The notes: a model not told the origin generated them from the letters alone. Shown: positions 36,903 through 45,558, counted from the first letter of the stretch. The stretch is DNA of 64,000 nt from JALYXV01 sp963791545 (GCA_963791545.1 CAWBSR010000002.1:124001-188000); one strand, 5' to 3'. Translations and numbers: made by a program.

Positions 36903-38428
36903 TCTCGGTGCTGGCCGCCGCCGCCGCCCCGGTTTTCCAGACGCCGTACTTCGACTACCACGCCCTGGCCCCCGAGATGGTGCTCACCGGGGTGATCCTG
37001 CTGGTGTTGGTGGTCGACGTCATGGTCGACGAGACCCGCAAACGCTGGGTGACCCAGATCGCGGGCCTCGGGATCCTGGCGGCCATGATCCCGATCGTGA
37101 CCCTGGCGGTGGCGGGGATCACCAACAGCCCCCGGTCCATGTTCGGCGGCGCCTACCAGGTCGACGTGTTCTCCCTGGTGATGAAGGCCCTTTTCCTCGG
37201 CATCGGCTATGTGATCCTGCTGATGAGCACCACCTACATCGAGGAGGGCGACTACTACGAGGGGGAGTTCTCCTTCCTCATCCTGTCGTCGCTGCTGGGG
37301 ATGGTCGTCATGGCCAGCGCCCGGGACCTGATCACCATCTTCATCGCCCTGGAGCTGCTCTCCATCCCCGGCTACCTGCTGGCCGGCTGGCGCAAGCGTG
37401 ACGTCAAGTCCAACGAGGCGTCGCTGAAGTACTACCTGCTCGGCGTGCTGGCCACCGGGGTCATGCTCTACGGCATGTCGCTGATCTTCGGGGCGACCGG
37501 AAGCACCGTGCTGACCGAGATCTCGTCCAAGCTGGCGGTCAGCCACGACCTGCGGCCGCTGGTTACCATCGGCATCTTCTTCGTGATCGTCGGCTTCGCC
37601 TTCAAGGTCTCCGCGGTGCCGTTCCACCAGTGGGCGCCGGACACCTATGAAGGGGCGCCGACCCCCGTCACCGCCTTCTTGTCGGTGGCTTCCAAGACCG
37701 GTGGCTTCGTCGCCCTCCTGGAACTGGTGTACGTGGGCTTCTTCGCCCGCTCCGACGTGTGGCAGCCGCTGTTCTGGATCCTGGCCGCGCTGACCATGAC
37801 GGTGGGCAACCTCATCGCGCTGCGCCAGACCAACATCGTCCGCATGCTGGCCTACTCCTCGATCGCCCAGGCGGGCTACATCCTGGTGCCGTTCGCGGTG
37901 GCCGGCGACATCGCCACCAAGCATCAGCACGACGCCATCACGGCCAGCATCGTGTACCTGCTGCTGTACGCGGCCATGAACCTGGGCGCCTTCGCGGTCG
38001 TGATTGCGGTGGCCCGCAAGACCCGCAGCGGCGAGATCACGTCCTACAGCGGACTGTTCAGCTACGCCCCCGGCCTGACGGTGATCATGACCGCCTTCCT
38101 TTTCTCGCTGGCCGGCATCCCGCCGCTCGGCGGGTGGTTCGCCAAGTTCTACATCTTCAAGTCGGTCCTGGAGGCGAGCACGCCCGCCGCGGTGATCCTC
38201 GGCGTCATCGTGGCCGTGAACTCGGTCATCGCGCTGTTCTATTACGCCAACGTGGCCCGCCTCATGTGGGCCGGCGCCACCCCGGAAACCGACGTCACCC
38301 CGATCCGGGTCCCCTACTCCTTGGCCACCTCGATCGGCATCTGCGTGGCCGTCGTGGTTGCCCTGGGCATCTACCCCCAGGCCTTCGCCAGCCTCGGCGA
38401 CCTGGCCCACCTCACCCTGGCCCGCTAG
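36899..38428 (+). CDS. nuoN: NADH-quinone oxidoreductase subunit N
   Basis: This is the third antiporter-like subunit, with 509 residues. Family segments are FIALELLSIPGYLLAGWRKR, KVSAVPFHQWAPDTYEGAPT, RMLAYSSIAQAGYILVPFAV and AGIPPLGGWFAKFYIF. It starts at ATG 36899 within the nuoM stop. It is the last gene of the operon, followed 21 bp later by a strong hairpin. Confidence 0.97.
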   Translation: MISVLAAAAAPVFQTPYFDYHALAPEMVLTGVILLVLVVDVMVDETRKRWVTQIAGLGILAAMIPIVTLAVAGITNSPRSMFGGAYQVDVFSLVMKALFLGIGYVILLMSTTYIEEGDYYEGEFSFLILSSLLGMVVMASARDLITIFIALELLSIPGYLLAGWRKRDVKSNEASLKYYLLGVLATGVMLYGMSLIFGATGSTVLTEISSKLAVSHDLRPLVTIGIFFVIVGFAFKVSAVPFHQWAPDTYEGAPTPVTAFLSVASKTGGFVALLELVYVGFFARSDVWQPLFWILAALTMTVGNLIALRQTNIVRMLAYSSIAQAGYILVPFAVAGDIATKHQHDAITASIVYLLLYAAMNLGAFAVVIAVARKTRSGEITSYSGLFSYAPGLTVIMTAFLFSLAGIPPLGGWFAKFYIFKSVLEASTPAAVILGVIVAVNSVIALFYYANVARLMWAGATPETDVTPIRVPYSLATSIGICVAVVVALGIYPQAFASLGDLAHLTLAR

Positions 38429-38449
38429 CCGCCTTGCGGTAGGACCGCC

Positions 38450-38501
38450 GAGCGTTTTGCCAAAAAGTGATGTCCCAACAACACTTTTTGGCAAAACGCT
38501 C
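38450..38501. terminator. Perfect 20-bp hairpin after nuoN (bidirectional terminator)
   Basis: Arms 38450-38469 and 38482-38501 are exact reverse complements over 20 bp, with a 12-nt loop. The stem includes A5 and T5 tracts, so each strand ends its hairpin with a T-rich arm. It lies between convergent nuoN and the DinB-like gene and would stop transcription from both sides. Confidence 0.85.
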
Positions 38502-38525
38502 CCGGGCCGAGAGGTACCGCGGCCG

Positions 38526-39065
38526 TTACTCGCCGGTCTCGCCGTCCACCGACTCCCGGAGGAGATCGGCGTGGCCGTTGTGGCGGGCGTACTCCTCGAT
38601 CATGTGGCACAGGATCCAGCGCAGGCTGGGCGTCCCGCCATCGGGCCAGGTGCGCCGGGCCGGCTGATCCAGGCCTCGGTCGGCCAGCGCCTCCGCCAGC
38701 TGGGCGCGGGAACGGTCCACGGCGTCGCGCCAGAGCCCGACGAGCTGCTCGGGGGTGTCGTCGGCGGCCGAGTGCCACTCCCAGTCGGGGTCGGCTTTCC
38801 AGTCCACCGTGTCCCACGGCGGCCGCCACTCGTTGCCGTGCAGTGACCGGGAGAACCAGTTGTCCTCGACGAGGGCCAAGTGCTTGAGCATCCCCCCGAG
38901 CGTCATCGACGAGACGCCGACCGTCGCCTTCAGGCCGGCTGCGTCCAGGCCGGCGCATTTCCATTCGAAGGTGGCCCGCTGGTAGTCGAGGAAGCCCACC
39001 AGGGTGTCGGTCTCATCGGCTGCGATCGGAGGTTCCGGGCGCCCCTGTTCGTCGATGCGGGTCAT
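38526..39065 (-). CDS. DinB-superfamily protein (DUF664)
   Basis: This 179-residue four-helix protein belongs to the group that contains mycothiol- and bacillithiol-dependent transferases. Metal-binding His residues typical of the fold are seen in MLKHLALVEDNWF and HMIEEYARHNGHADLLRE. The start is ATG 39065; the frame runs open far upstream across antisense DNA, but similarity begins here. It is divergent from midA. Confidence 0.9.
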   Translation of the reverse strand: MTRIDEQGRPEPPIAADETDTLVGFLDYQRATFEWKCAGLDAAGLKATVGVSSMTLGGMLKHLALVEDNWFSRSLHGNEWRPPWDTVDWKADPDWEWHSAADDTPEQLVGLWRDAVDRSRAQLAEALADRGLDQPARRTWPDGGTPSLRWILCHMIEEYARHNGHADLLRESVDGETGE

Positions 39066-39102
39066 GGTCGGCGAATCTACCGGCGTCGCCCCAGTTGGAG
39101 GC

Positions 39103-39162
39103 CGGGCGGGTGGTCGGGCGGGTGGCCGGGCGGGTCGCCGGGCGGGTGGCCGGGCGGGTGGT
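39103..39162. repeat. 12-bp tandem repeat upstream of midA
   Basis: Five copies of CGGGCGGGTGGC-like units lie in the 117-bp gap between the divergent DinB-like gene and midA. They end 20 bp before the midA start, so they may affect its leader. Confidence 0.9.
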
Positions 39163-39182
39163 CGATCGGGCATGGTGGGGCG

Positions 39183-40541
39183 ATGGCTGGCCGGCTGGCA
39201 GAACGGATCGCGGGGCGGGCCCGCCGCTTTGGCCCCCTTCCGTGGTCGGCGTTCATGGAGGCCGCCCTGTACGACCCCGACGACGGCTTCTACCAGGCCG
39301 GGGGGCGGGCGGGTCGCCACGGGGCGGACTTCGTCACCAGTCCCGAGCTGGGCCCGCTGTTCGCGGCCGTCGTCGCCCGGGCCCTCGATGAGGTGTGGGT
39401 GGAGCTGGGCCGGCCCGATCCCTTCGTCGTGGTCGAGGCGGCCGCCGGGGCGGGCACCATGGCCCGCGATGTCCTGGCCGCGGCCCCCGCCTGCGCCCCG
39501 GCCCTGCGCTACGTCCTGGTCGAGCGCTCGGCCGCCCTGCGGGCCGAGCAAGCCGCCCGCCTCCCGATAGAGATGCCCGCCTTGGTGCTCGGCCCGACGG
39601 CGTCGGGCGATGGCGGCGAAGACGGGGAGGACGCGGCGCCGGTGCCCGGCCGGGGCCCCCTGGTCACCTCCCTGGCCGAGCTGCCGGCGCTGTCCATCAC
39701 CGGGGTGGTGCTGGCCAACGAGCTCGTGGACAACCTGCCCGTTGACCTCCTTGAATGGCGGGAGGGCCGCTGGCACGAAGTCCGGGTGGCGGCCGCCCCG
39801 GCCGGCACCGCGGCCGGCTCGGCCGGTGCCCCCGACACCGCGGCCGGCTCGGCCGGTGCCCCCGACACCGCGGCCGGCTCGGCCGGTGACCCCGACACCG
39901 CGGGGCTGGTCGAGGCCGGTGACCCCGACACCGCGGGGCTGGTCGAGGCCGGTGACCCCGACACCGCGGGGCTGGTCGAGGCCGGTGACCCCGACACCGC
40001 GGGGCTGGTCGAGATGCTGGTTCCCGCCTCGCCCGAGGTGGCCGCCGAGGCGGCCCGGCTGGTGGGGGAGAGCTCGGAACTGGCCGACGGTGCCCGCATC
40101 CCGAGGCAACGGGCCGCGGTGGATTGGGTGCGCCAGGCGTTGACGACCCTGGAGGCGGGGCGCCTGATCGTCATTGACTACGCCGACACCACCGAGGCCC
40201 TGGCCCGTCGCCCCTGGGGTGACTGGCTCCGAACGTTCCAGCAGCACCAGGCCGCCCTTTTCCCCCTTCATGGGCCCGGGACCCAGGACATCACCTGCGT
40301 GGTGGCGTGGGACCAGTTGGCCGCGCTTCGCCCGCCCGACCGTAACCAGCCCCAGGAGGAATGGCTGGCCGAACACGGCCTCCCGGAGCTGGTGGAGGCG
40401 GCCCGGGCGGTATGGCGGGAACGGGCGTCCCTGGGTGATCTGGCGGCCCTGGTGGCCCGCAGCCGGGTCAACGAAGGCGCGGCGCTCGCCGATCCTCGGG
40501 GCCTGGGTGGCCACCGGGTGCTGCAATGGACCATCGCCTGA
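39183..40541 (+). CDS. midA: MidA/NDUFAF7-family SAM-dependent methyltransferase, with repeat insertion
   Basis: This 452-residue protein has the family core YDPDDGFYQAGG...GADFVTSPELGPLFAAVVARAL, the SAM-binding loop EAAAGAGTMARDVL (about 83-96) and VLANELVDNLPVDL. In mitochondria this family methylates an arginine of the NuoD homologue NDUFS2 and is needed for complex I assembly. An Ala/Gly/Asp/Pro-rich insertion (about 210-277) is coded by tandem repeats inside the fold and is not part of the family. The start is ATG 39183. The nearby nuo operon fits a shared role, which is inferred. Confidence 0.93.
   Translation: MAGRLAERIAGRARRFGPLPWSAFMEAALYDPDDGFYQAGGRAGRHGADFVTSPELGPLFAAVVARALDEVWVELGRPDPFVVVEAAAGAGTMARDVLAAAPACAPALRYVLVERSAALRAEQAARLPIEMPALVLGPTASGDGGEDGEDAAPVPGRGPLVTSLAELPALSITGVVLANELVDNLPVDLLEWREGRWHEVRVAAAPAGTAAGSAGAPDTAAGSAGAPDTAAGSAGDPDTAGLVEAGDPDTAGLVEAGDPDTAGLVEAGDPDTAGLVEMLVPASPEVAAEAARLVGESSELADGARIPRQRAAVDWVRQALTTLEAGRLIVIDYADTTEALARRPWGDWLRTFQQHQAALFPLHGPGTQDITCVVAWDQLAALRPPDRNQPQEEWLAEHGLPELVEAARAVWRERASLGDLAALVARSRVNEGAALADPRGLGGHRVLQWTIA
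39811..40013 (+). repeat. In-frame tandem repeats in midA (3 x 30 bp then 3 x 33 bp)
   Basis: Units of 30 bp (39811-39900) encode AAGSAGAPDT. Units of 33 bp (39901-39999, plus a partial copy) encode AGLVEAGDPDT. Copies are nearly identical at the DNA level, indicating recent expansion. Confidence 0.95.
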
Positions 40542-40664
40542 GATGTTGGCACCAACGGGCGAGAATCCCTGGCTCCCGAACGGCGGTGGTATCGCCATCG
40601 TCGCTGCCACCGGGGGCGGCAACGGGCTGACCGACGCCGCCAGGTCGGGCGTAGCATCGGCGAC

Positions 40665-42647
40665 ATGACGGCGAAAGAAGAGCAGCCCGAGGGCCAGGCC
40701 CCGACCATCGAGGCCTATTACCTGGAGAGCCGGACCTTTCCGCCCTCCGAGGACTTCACGGCCGACGCCTTGGTCGATGACCGGCGGTTGTACCAGGCGG
40801 CGGAGCAGGACTGGCAGGATTTCTGGGCCCAGCAGGCCCAGGCGCTGGACTGGTTCCAGCCTTGGGACACGGTGCTCGAATGGGACCTGCCCTTCGCCAA
40901 ATGGTTCGTCGGCGGACAGCTCAACGTTTCCTACAACTGCCTCGACCGCCACGTGGCCGCGGGACGGGGGGACCGGGTCGCATTCCATTGGGAGGGCGAG
41001 CCCGGCGACACCCGGACCATCACCTACTCCCAGCTGCTCGACGACGTGCAGCGCTTCGCCAACGTCCTGAAGTCGCTCGGCGTGGTGCGCGGCGACCGGG
41101 TTGCCATCTACATGCCCATGGTCCCCGAGTTGCCGGTGGCGATGCTGGCGTGCACCCGGATCGGAGCCGCCCACTCGGTGGTCTTCGGGGGGTTCTCGGC
41201 CGATGCCCTCCGGGGCCGAATCAACGACGCCGCCGCCAAGGTCCTCATCACCGCCGACGGCGGCTACCGGCGCGGTGCCCCGTCGCTGTTGAAGCCGGCC
41301 GTCGACACCGCGCTGGCCGACACCCCCACGATCGAGCACGTGGTAGTGGTGCAGCGGACCGAATCCGACGTCACCATGACCGAGGGTCGTGATCAGTGGT
41401 GGCACGAACTGATGGCCGACCCCGGGTTGCCGGCGACCTGCGAGCCCGAGCACATGGACTCCGAGGACCTGCTGTACCTGCTGTACACCAGTGGGACCAC
41501 GGCCAAGCCCAAGGGGATCATGCACACGACCGGGGGCTACCTGACCCAGGTGGCGTTCACCCACAGGTACGTCTTCGACCTGCACGAAGAGACCGATGTG
41601 TACTGGTGCGCGGCCGACGTGGGCTGGGTCACCGGCCACAGCTACATCGTCTATGGCCCCCTGACCAACGGCGCCACCTCGGTCATGTACGAGGGCACCC
41701 CCGACTTCCCCGACAAGGACCGCTGGTGGGCGACGATCGAGAAGTACGGCGTGACCATCCTGTACTGCGCCCCGACCGCCATCCGCACCTTCATGAAGTG
41801 GGGCCTGCGCTATCCCGAGGCCCATGACCTGTCGTCGCTGCGGGTGCTCGGGACGGTCGGCGAGCCCATCAACCCCGAGGCATGGGTCTGGTACTGGGAA
41901 CACATCGGCGGCGGCCGCTGCCCGGTCGTGGACACGTGGTGGCAGACCGAGACCGGGGCCATCATGATCTCCGCGCTCCCCGGGGTGACGACGCTGAAGC
42001 CGGGGTCGGCCACCTTCGCCCTGCCCGGCATCTCGGCCGAGGTGGTCGACGAGGCGGGCCACAAGGTAGACCTGGGAGGTGGCTATCTGACCCTGACCCG
42101 GCCCTGGCCGTCGATGCTGCGGGGCATCTACAAGGACCCGGACCGCTACCGCGAGACGTACTGGAGCCGCTTCGAGGGGCGGTATTTCGCGGGCGACGGT
42201 GCCAAGCTGGACGACGACGGGTACCTTTGGCTGCTGGGCCGGGTGGACGATGTGATGAACGTGTCCGGGCACCGGATCTCCACCACCGAGGTGGAATCGG
42301 CCCTGGTCGACCATCCGTCGGTCGCCGAGGCGGCTGTCGTCGGGGCCGCGGATCCGACCACCGGCCAGGCCATCATCGCCTACGTCACCGTGAAGGCCGA
42401 TTTCACCGCGGACAAGGCGCACGGCGAGTTGCTGCGGGCCCATGTGGGCGACAAGATCGGCAAGTTCGGGCGCCCCAAGACGATCGTGTTCACCGACGAC
42501 CTGCCCAAAACCCGCAGCGGCAAGATCATGCGGCGGTTGTTGAAGGACGTGGCCGAGGGCCGTGATCTCGGCGACACCACGACTTTGGCGGACGCCTCGG
42601 TGGTGGACGAGATCAAGCGCCGGGCCAACGCCCCGGCTGAGGACTGA
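40665..42647 (+). CDS. acs: Acetyl-CoA synthetase (AMP-forming)
   Basis: This ANL-superfamily enzyme of 660 residues makes acetyl-CoA from acetate, ATP and CoA through acetyl-AMP. The P-loop-like motif LLYTSGTTAKPKG (about 272), the acetate-pocket region DTWWQTETGA (about 424) and the catalytic, acetylation-regulated Lys in KTRSGKIMRR (about 618) are intact. The N-terminal SYNCLDRHV segment is typical of Acs. The start is ATG 40665. The adjacent HAD gene follows closely. Confidence 0.97.
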   Translation: MTAKEEQPEGQAPTIEAYYLESRTFPPSEDFTADALVDDRRLYQAAEQDWQDFWAQQAQALDWFQPWDTVLEWDLPFAKWFVGGQLNVSYNCLDRHVAAGRGDRVAFHWEGEPGDTRTITYSQLLDDVQRFANVLKSLGVVRGDRVAIYMPMVPELPVAMLACTRIGAAHSVVFGGFSADALRGRINDAAAKVLITADGGYRRGAPSLLKPAVDTALADTPTIEHVVVVQRTESDVTMTEGRDQWWHELMADPGLPATCEPEHMDSEDLLYLLYTSGTTAKPKGIMHTTGGYLTQVAFTHRYVFDLHEETDVYWCAADVGWVTGHSYIVYGPLTNGATSVMYEGTPDFPDKDRWWATIEKYGVTILYCAPTAIRTFMKWGLRYPEAHDLSSLRVLGTVGEPINPEAWVWYWEHIGGGRCPVVDTWWQTETGAIMISALPGVTTLKPGSATFALPGISAEVVDEAGHKVDLGGGYLTLTRPWPSMLRGIYKDPDRYRETYWSRFEGRYFAGDGAKLDDDGYLWLLGRVDDVMNVSGHRISTTEVESALVDHPSVAEAAVVGAADPTTGQAIIAYVTVKADFTADKAHGELLRAHVGDKIGKFGRPKTIVFTDDLPKTRSGKIMRRLLKDVAEGRDLGDTTTLADASVVDEIKRRANAPAED

Positions 42648-42713
42648 ACGATCGCCGACGTCGTCCCCAAATACTGGCGGTGGCGGGCCGGGACGGTCAC
42701 GGCCGGGCCGACG

Positions 42714-43142
42714 GTGGTGTTCGACCTCGACGGCGTCCTGTCCGACGCCGCCAACCGCCAGCACTACCTCGAGGACGGGCGGCGGGACTGGGACGGCTTC
42801 TTCGAGGCCTGCGGTGACGATCCCCTCATCGACGAGGTGGCCCGGGTGCTGGCGTTGCTCGACGGCGACCTGCGCATCGTGCTCCTCACCGGCCGGCCGC
42901 TGCGGGTCCAGCCCCAGACGCTCGCCTGGCTGGAGCGCTACCAGCTCCGCTGGGACCTGCTGATCATGCGGCCCTCCGGCGACTACTCGGCGGCCCGGGC
43001 CTTCAAGCGGCGTTCGGTGGCGGAACTACGGGAGTACGGGATGCGCCTGGAGCTGGCGTTCGAGGACGATCGGCGAAACTTGGAGATGTTCCGGGCCGAG
43101 GGAGTGCCGTGCCTGTACGTCCACTCGGGCTACTACGACTGA
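42714..43142 (+). CDS. HAD-superfamily phosphatase-like protein
   Basis: This is a small hydrolase with the DxD motif VFDLDGVLSD, motif II in VLLTGRP and motif III/IV in AFEDDRRNLEMF. It resembles polynucleotide kinase 3'-phosphatase-type HAD domains. The annotated start is GTG 42714, but the 22 codons before it read like a real N-terminus (ADVVPKYWRWRAGTVTAGPT) and follow the acs stop in frame. A GAGGA site at 42639-42643 precedes an ATC at 42651, so the true start may be non-standard. Confidence 0.8.
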   Translation: MVFDLDGVLSDAANRQHYLEDGRRDWDGFFEACGDDPLIDEVARVLALLDGDLRIVLLTGRPLRVQPQTLAWLERYQLRWDLLIMRPSGDYSAARAFKRRSVAELREYGMRLELAFEDDRRNLEMFRAEGVPCLYVHSGYYD

Positions 43143-43230
43143 TCTGAGAGGCGAGGGGAAAAAGGGGGCTCGGCCGCAAGAATCATCGTGGGCCGCAGTA
43201 CCGTCGCGTGGGAATAACAAAGGACACGCT

Positions 43231-44082
43231 ATGAGCAAGAACACCATCAAAACTGTCATCCTGCTGGCGGCGATCGGTGGCCTGTTCATGTTGATAGGCG
43301 AGCTCATCGCGGCCCGGACCGGCCTCATCATCGCTTTCTTCATCGCCTTGGCGTTCGTGGGGACCCAGTACTGGCTCTCCGACACCCTGGCCATCAAGGC
43401 GGCCCGGGCCGTCCCCGTCACCGAGGAGCAGATCCCCCAGTACTACGCCGTGGTCCGGGAGCTCACCCAGCGGGCCGGGCTTCCGATGCCCAAGCTGTAC
43501 GTCACGCCCGACATGCAGCCCAACGCCTTCGCCACCGGCCGCAACCCGAACCACGCCGCGGTCGCCGTGACCAGGGGCATCCTGGACATCTGCACCTGGG
43601 ACGAGATGGGCGGCGTGCTGGCCCACGAGCTGTGCCACGTGGGCAACCGCGACATCCTCATCACCTCGATCGCGGCCAGCCTGGCCCTGACCATCACGTT
43701 CATCTCCCGCATGGCGCTGTGGTTCGGTGGCGGCAGCAACGACAGCAACAACGGCGGGGGCCTCATCGAGCAGCTGGCCCTGCTCATACTGGCGCCCCTG
43801 GCGGCGACCATCCTCCAGCTGGCCCTGTCCCGCAGCCGGGAGTACGAGGCCGACATGTGCGGGGCCCGGCTGCTGGGCGACGGCGAACCGCTGGCCCGGG
43901 CCCTCGCCAAGCTGGAAGCTGCCGCCCACCAGATCCCCATGAACGTCCCCCCGGCGGTGGCGCCGCTCTTCATCGTCAACCCGCTGACGGGGCGCCAGAT
44001 CCCGTTCAAGAACCTGTTCATGGACCATCCCCCGACCGAGGACCGAATCCGCCGGCTCCGGTCCCGGGAGTGGGCCCGCTGA
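43231..44082 (+). CDS. htpX: HtpX-family membrane zinc metalloprotease
   Basis: This 283-residue protease is involved in membrane protein quality control. Two N-terminal transmembrane helices (about 8-50) precede the gluzincin motif AHELCHVGNRD (HExxH) and the third zinc ligand in SREYEADMCGARL. Two further hydrophobic segments lie between them. A Cys replaces the usual Ser in HELxH. ATG 43231 has AAAGGA upstream. Confidence 0.95.
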   Translation: MSKNTIKTVILLAAIGGLFMLIGELIAARTGLIIAFFIALAFVGTQYWLSDTLAIKAARAVPVTEEQIPQYYAVVRELTQRAGLPMPKLYVTPDMQPNAFATGRNPNHAAVAVTRGILDICTWDEMGGVLAHELCHVGNRDILITSIAASLALTITFISRMALWFGGGSNDSNNGGGLIEQLALLILAPLAATILQLALSRSREYEADMCGARLLGDGEPLARALAKLEAAAHQIPMNVPPAVAPLFIVNPLTGRQIPFKNLFMDHPPTEDRIRRLRSREWAR

Positions 44083-44230
44083 GCCCGCCAGCCCGCCAGC
44101 CCGCCAGCCCGCCAGCCCACCAGTTCCGCTGGGTGCGCTGAGTGCGCTGAGCCCGCCAGCCCACCAGTTCCGCTGGGTGCGCTGAGTGCGCTGAGCCCGC
44201 CAGCCCACCAGTTCCGCTGGGTGCGCTGAG
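44083..44230. repeat. Tandem repeats (3 x 8 bp, then 2.8 x 44 bp) between htpX and yajQ
   Basis: Three GCCCGCCA octamers (44083-44106) lead into 44-bp units at 44107-44150 and 44151-44194, then a 36-bp partial at 44195-44230. The copies are identical over the shared length. They are non-coding and lie right after the htpX stop. Confidence 0.95.
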
Positions 44231-44268
44231 TAGTGGGCGTGTACACACCAACTATTCAGCGCACCTAG
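44217..44268. terminator. Hairpin terminator between htpX and yajQ
   Basis: An 18-bp stem (44217-44234 with 44251-44268, two G-T pairs) encloses a 16-nt loop that contains the palindrome GTGTACAC. The left arm is formed by the end of the last 44-bp repeat unit. It is placed to end both convergent genes. Confidence 0.7.
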
Positions 44269-44273
44269 GCCGC

Positions 44274-44771
44274 TCAGTCCCGGAAGTTCTCGAACTGTAG
44301 GGGGATGCCGAAGTCCTCGGTCTTGAGGGCGGCAATGGCCGCCTGCAGGTCGTCGCGCTTCTTGGCGGACACCCGGACCTGATCGCCCTGGGTCGAGGAC
44401 GAGACGCCCTTGGGTGCCTTGTCCTTGAGGAAGCGGTTGATGGCCCGGGCGTTGTCGGCCGAGATGCCGGCCTTCAAGGTGATCGTCTGGCGGGACGCCG
44501 CCTTGGCGGCCTCCTCGACCTTCCCGTAGTCGAGCGCCTTCAGGGACACCTTGCGTTTCACCAGCTTCTCCTCGACGACGACGACGAGGGCGGCCAGCCG
44601 GTCCTCGGTGGCCGAGTGCAGCCTGATCTCGTGGTCGTTGAGCTCGATGGTCGACTCGGTGTTCTTGAAGTCGAAGCGGGTCGAGACTTCGCGGGAGGCC
44701 TGATCGACGGCGTTCTTGACTTCCTGCATGTCGACCTGGGACACAACGTCGAACGTGGGCACGTCGGACAC
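44274..44771 (-). CDS. YajQ-family nucleotide-binding protein
   Basis: This 165-residue protein has two ferredoxin-like halves. Family segments are TFDVVSQVDMQEVKNAVDQA, STRFDFKNT, DNARAINRFLKDKAPKGVSS and QGDQVRVSAKKRDDLQA. Relatives bind cyclic di-GMP or other nucleotides and RNA. GTG start 44771. It is divergent from tRNA-Tyr, 18 bp away. Confidence 0.95.
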   Translation of the reverse strand: MSDVPTFDVVSQVDMQEVKNAVDQASREVSTRFDFKNTESTIELNDHEIRLHSATEDRLAALVVVVEEKLVKRKVSLKALDYGKVEEAAKAASRQTITLKAGISADNARAINRFLKDKAPKGVSSSTQGDQVRVSAKKRDDLQAAIAALKTEDFGIPLQFENFRD

Positions 44772-44789
44772 GCTATCGTCGTCAGCCCT

Positions 44790-44871
<82 letters not shown>

Positions 44872-45033
44872 CTAGCTGCAAGAGCAGGTCGGAACCGATA
44901 TCAACTGAACCGGAAGTGACCGGGGACTCGGCGGAGGTTGACCTGGCTGGCAATATTGCCAGTGCACGGCGCTGGCCGGTCAGGCAGCGGTCAAGTACAG
45001 CGACGCCCAAGCGTCCTCGTCCGAATCGGGGCA

Positions 45034-45558
45034 CTAGCGTTCCAGTTTTGCCACCAACTTCCGCAACATCGCGATGTTGCGGCTCGTGCTCCGGTGCTCT
45101 CCGACGAGCGTGGCCCAGTCCTTTGACTTCAACGACGAATCAGTCGACTTGCCGTGCATGCGCCAGTGGACATCCCGACCTCGAACGACCAGCGTATCCA
45201 TCTCATTGGACAACGACTCAAGCTCTCGGGCCACGGCGGCATTCGGCGGGGACTTGAGGAATGTCACAAAGTAGGTATCACCTTCAACTAGCTCGAAGGG
45301 CGTCGCGGTGAGAGCTCGCTGCAATTCAACGGCTGATCGGACGAAGGTTGTCACCTCAAAGCCGAACTCCTTCTCGAGCGCCGCCCCGATCGTCTTCTCG
45401 AGTTCCGCTCGGGAACCGGCGGCGTCGAATACGACATTGCCGCTGTTGATATAGGTCCACACGTCCTCGTAGCCCAGCGCTTCGAACAACTCGACGAGTC
45501 GTGCCATCTTGACAGTTCGTTTTCCCAGGTTCACCGCCCGGAGAAACGCGACCCACAT
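45034..45558 (-). CDS. DUF1697 protein
   Basis: This 174-residue protein of a conserved but uncharacterised family is recognised by VAFLRAVNLGKR, the TYINSGNVVFDA block and a C-terminal STSRNIAMLRKL. The local base composition is visibly less GC-rich and codon use less biased than in the neighbours, suggesting acquisition or relaxed selection. ATG 45558. It is isolated from nearby genes. Confidence 0.88.
   Translation of the reverse strand: MWVAFLRAVNLGKRTVKMARLVELFEALGYEDVWTYINSGNVVFDAAGSRAELEKTIGAALEKEFGFEVTTFVRSAVELQRALTATPFELVEGDTYFVTFLKSPPNAAVARELESLSNEMDTLVVRGRDVHWRMHGKSTDSSLKSKDWATLVGEHRSTSRNIAMLRKLVAKLER

Noticed and set aside
38526..42764. A 1412-codon open frame on the minus strand across midA and acs
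   Set aside because: Only its last 180 codons (DinB-like) have family features. The rest is antisense to well-supported genes and reads as GC-driven low-complexity protein.
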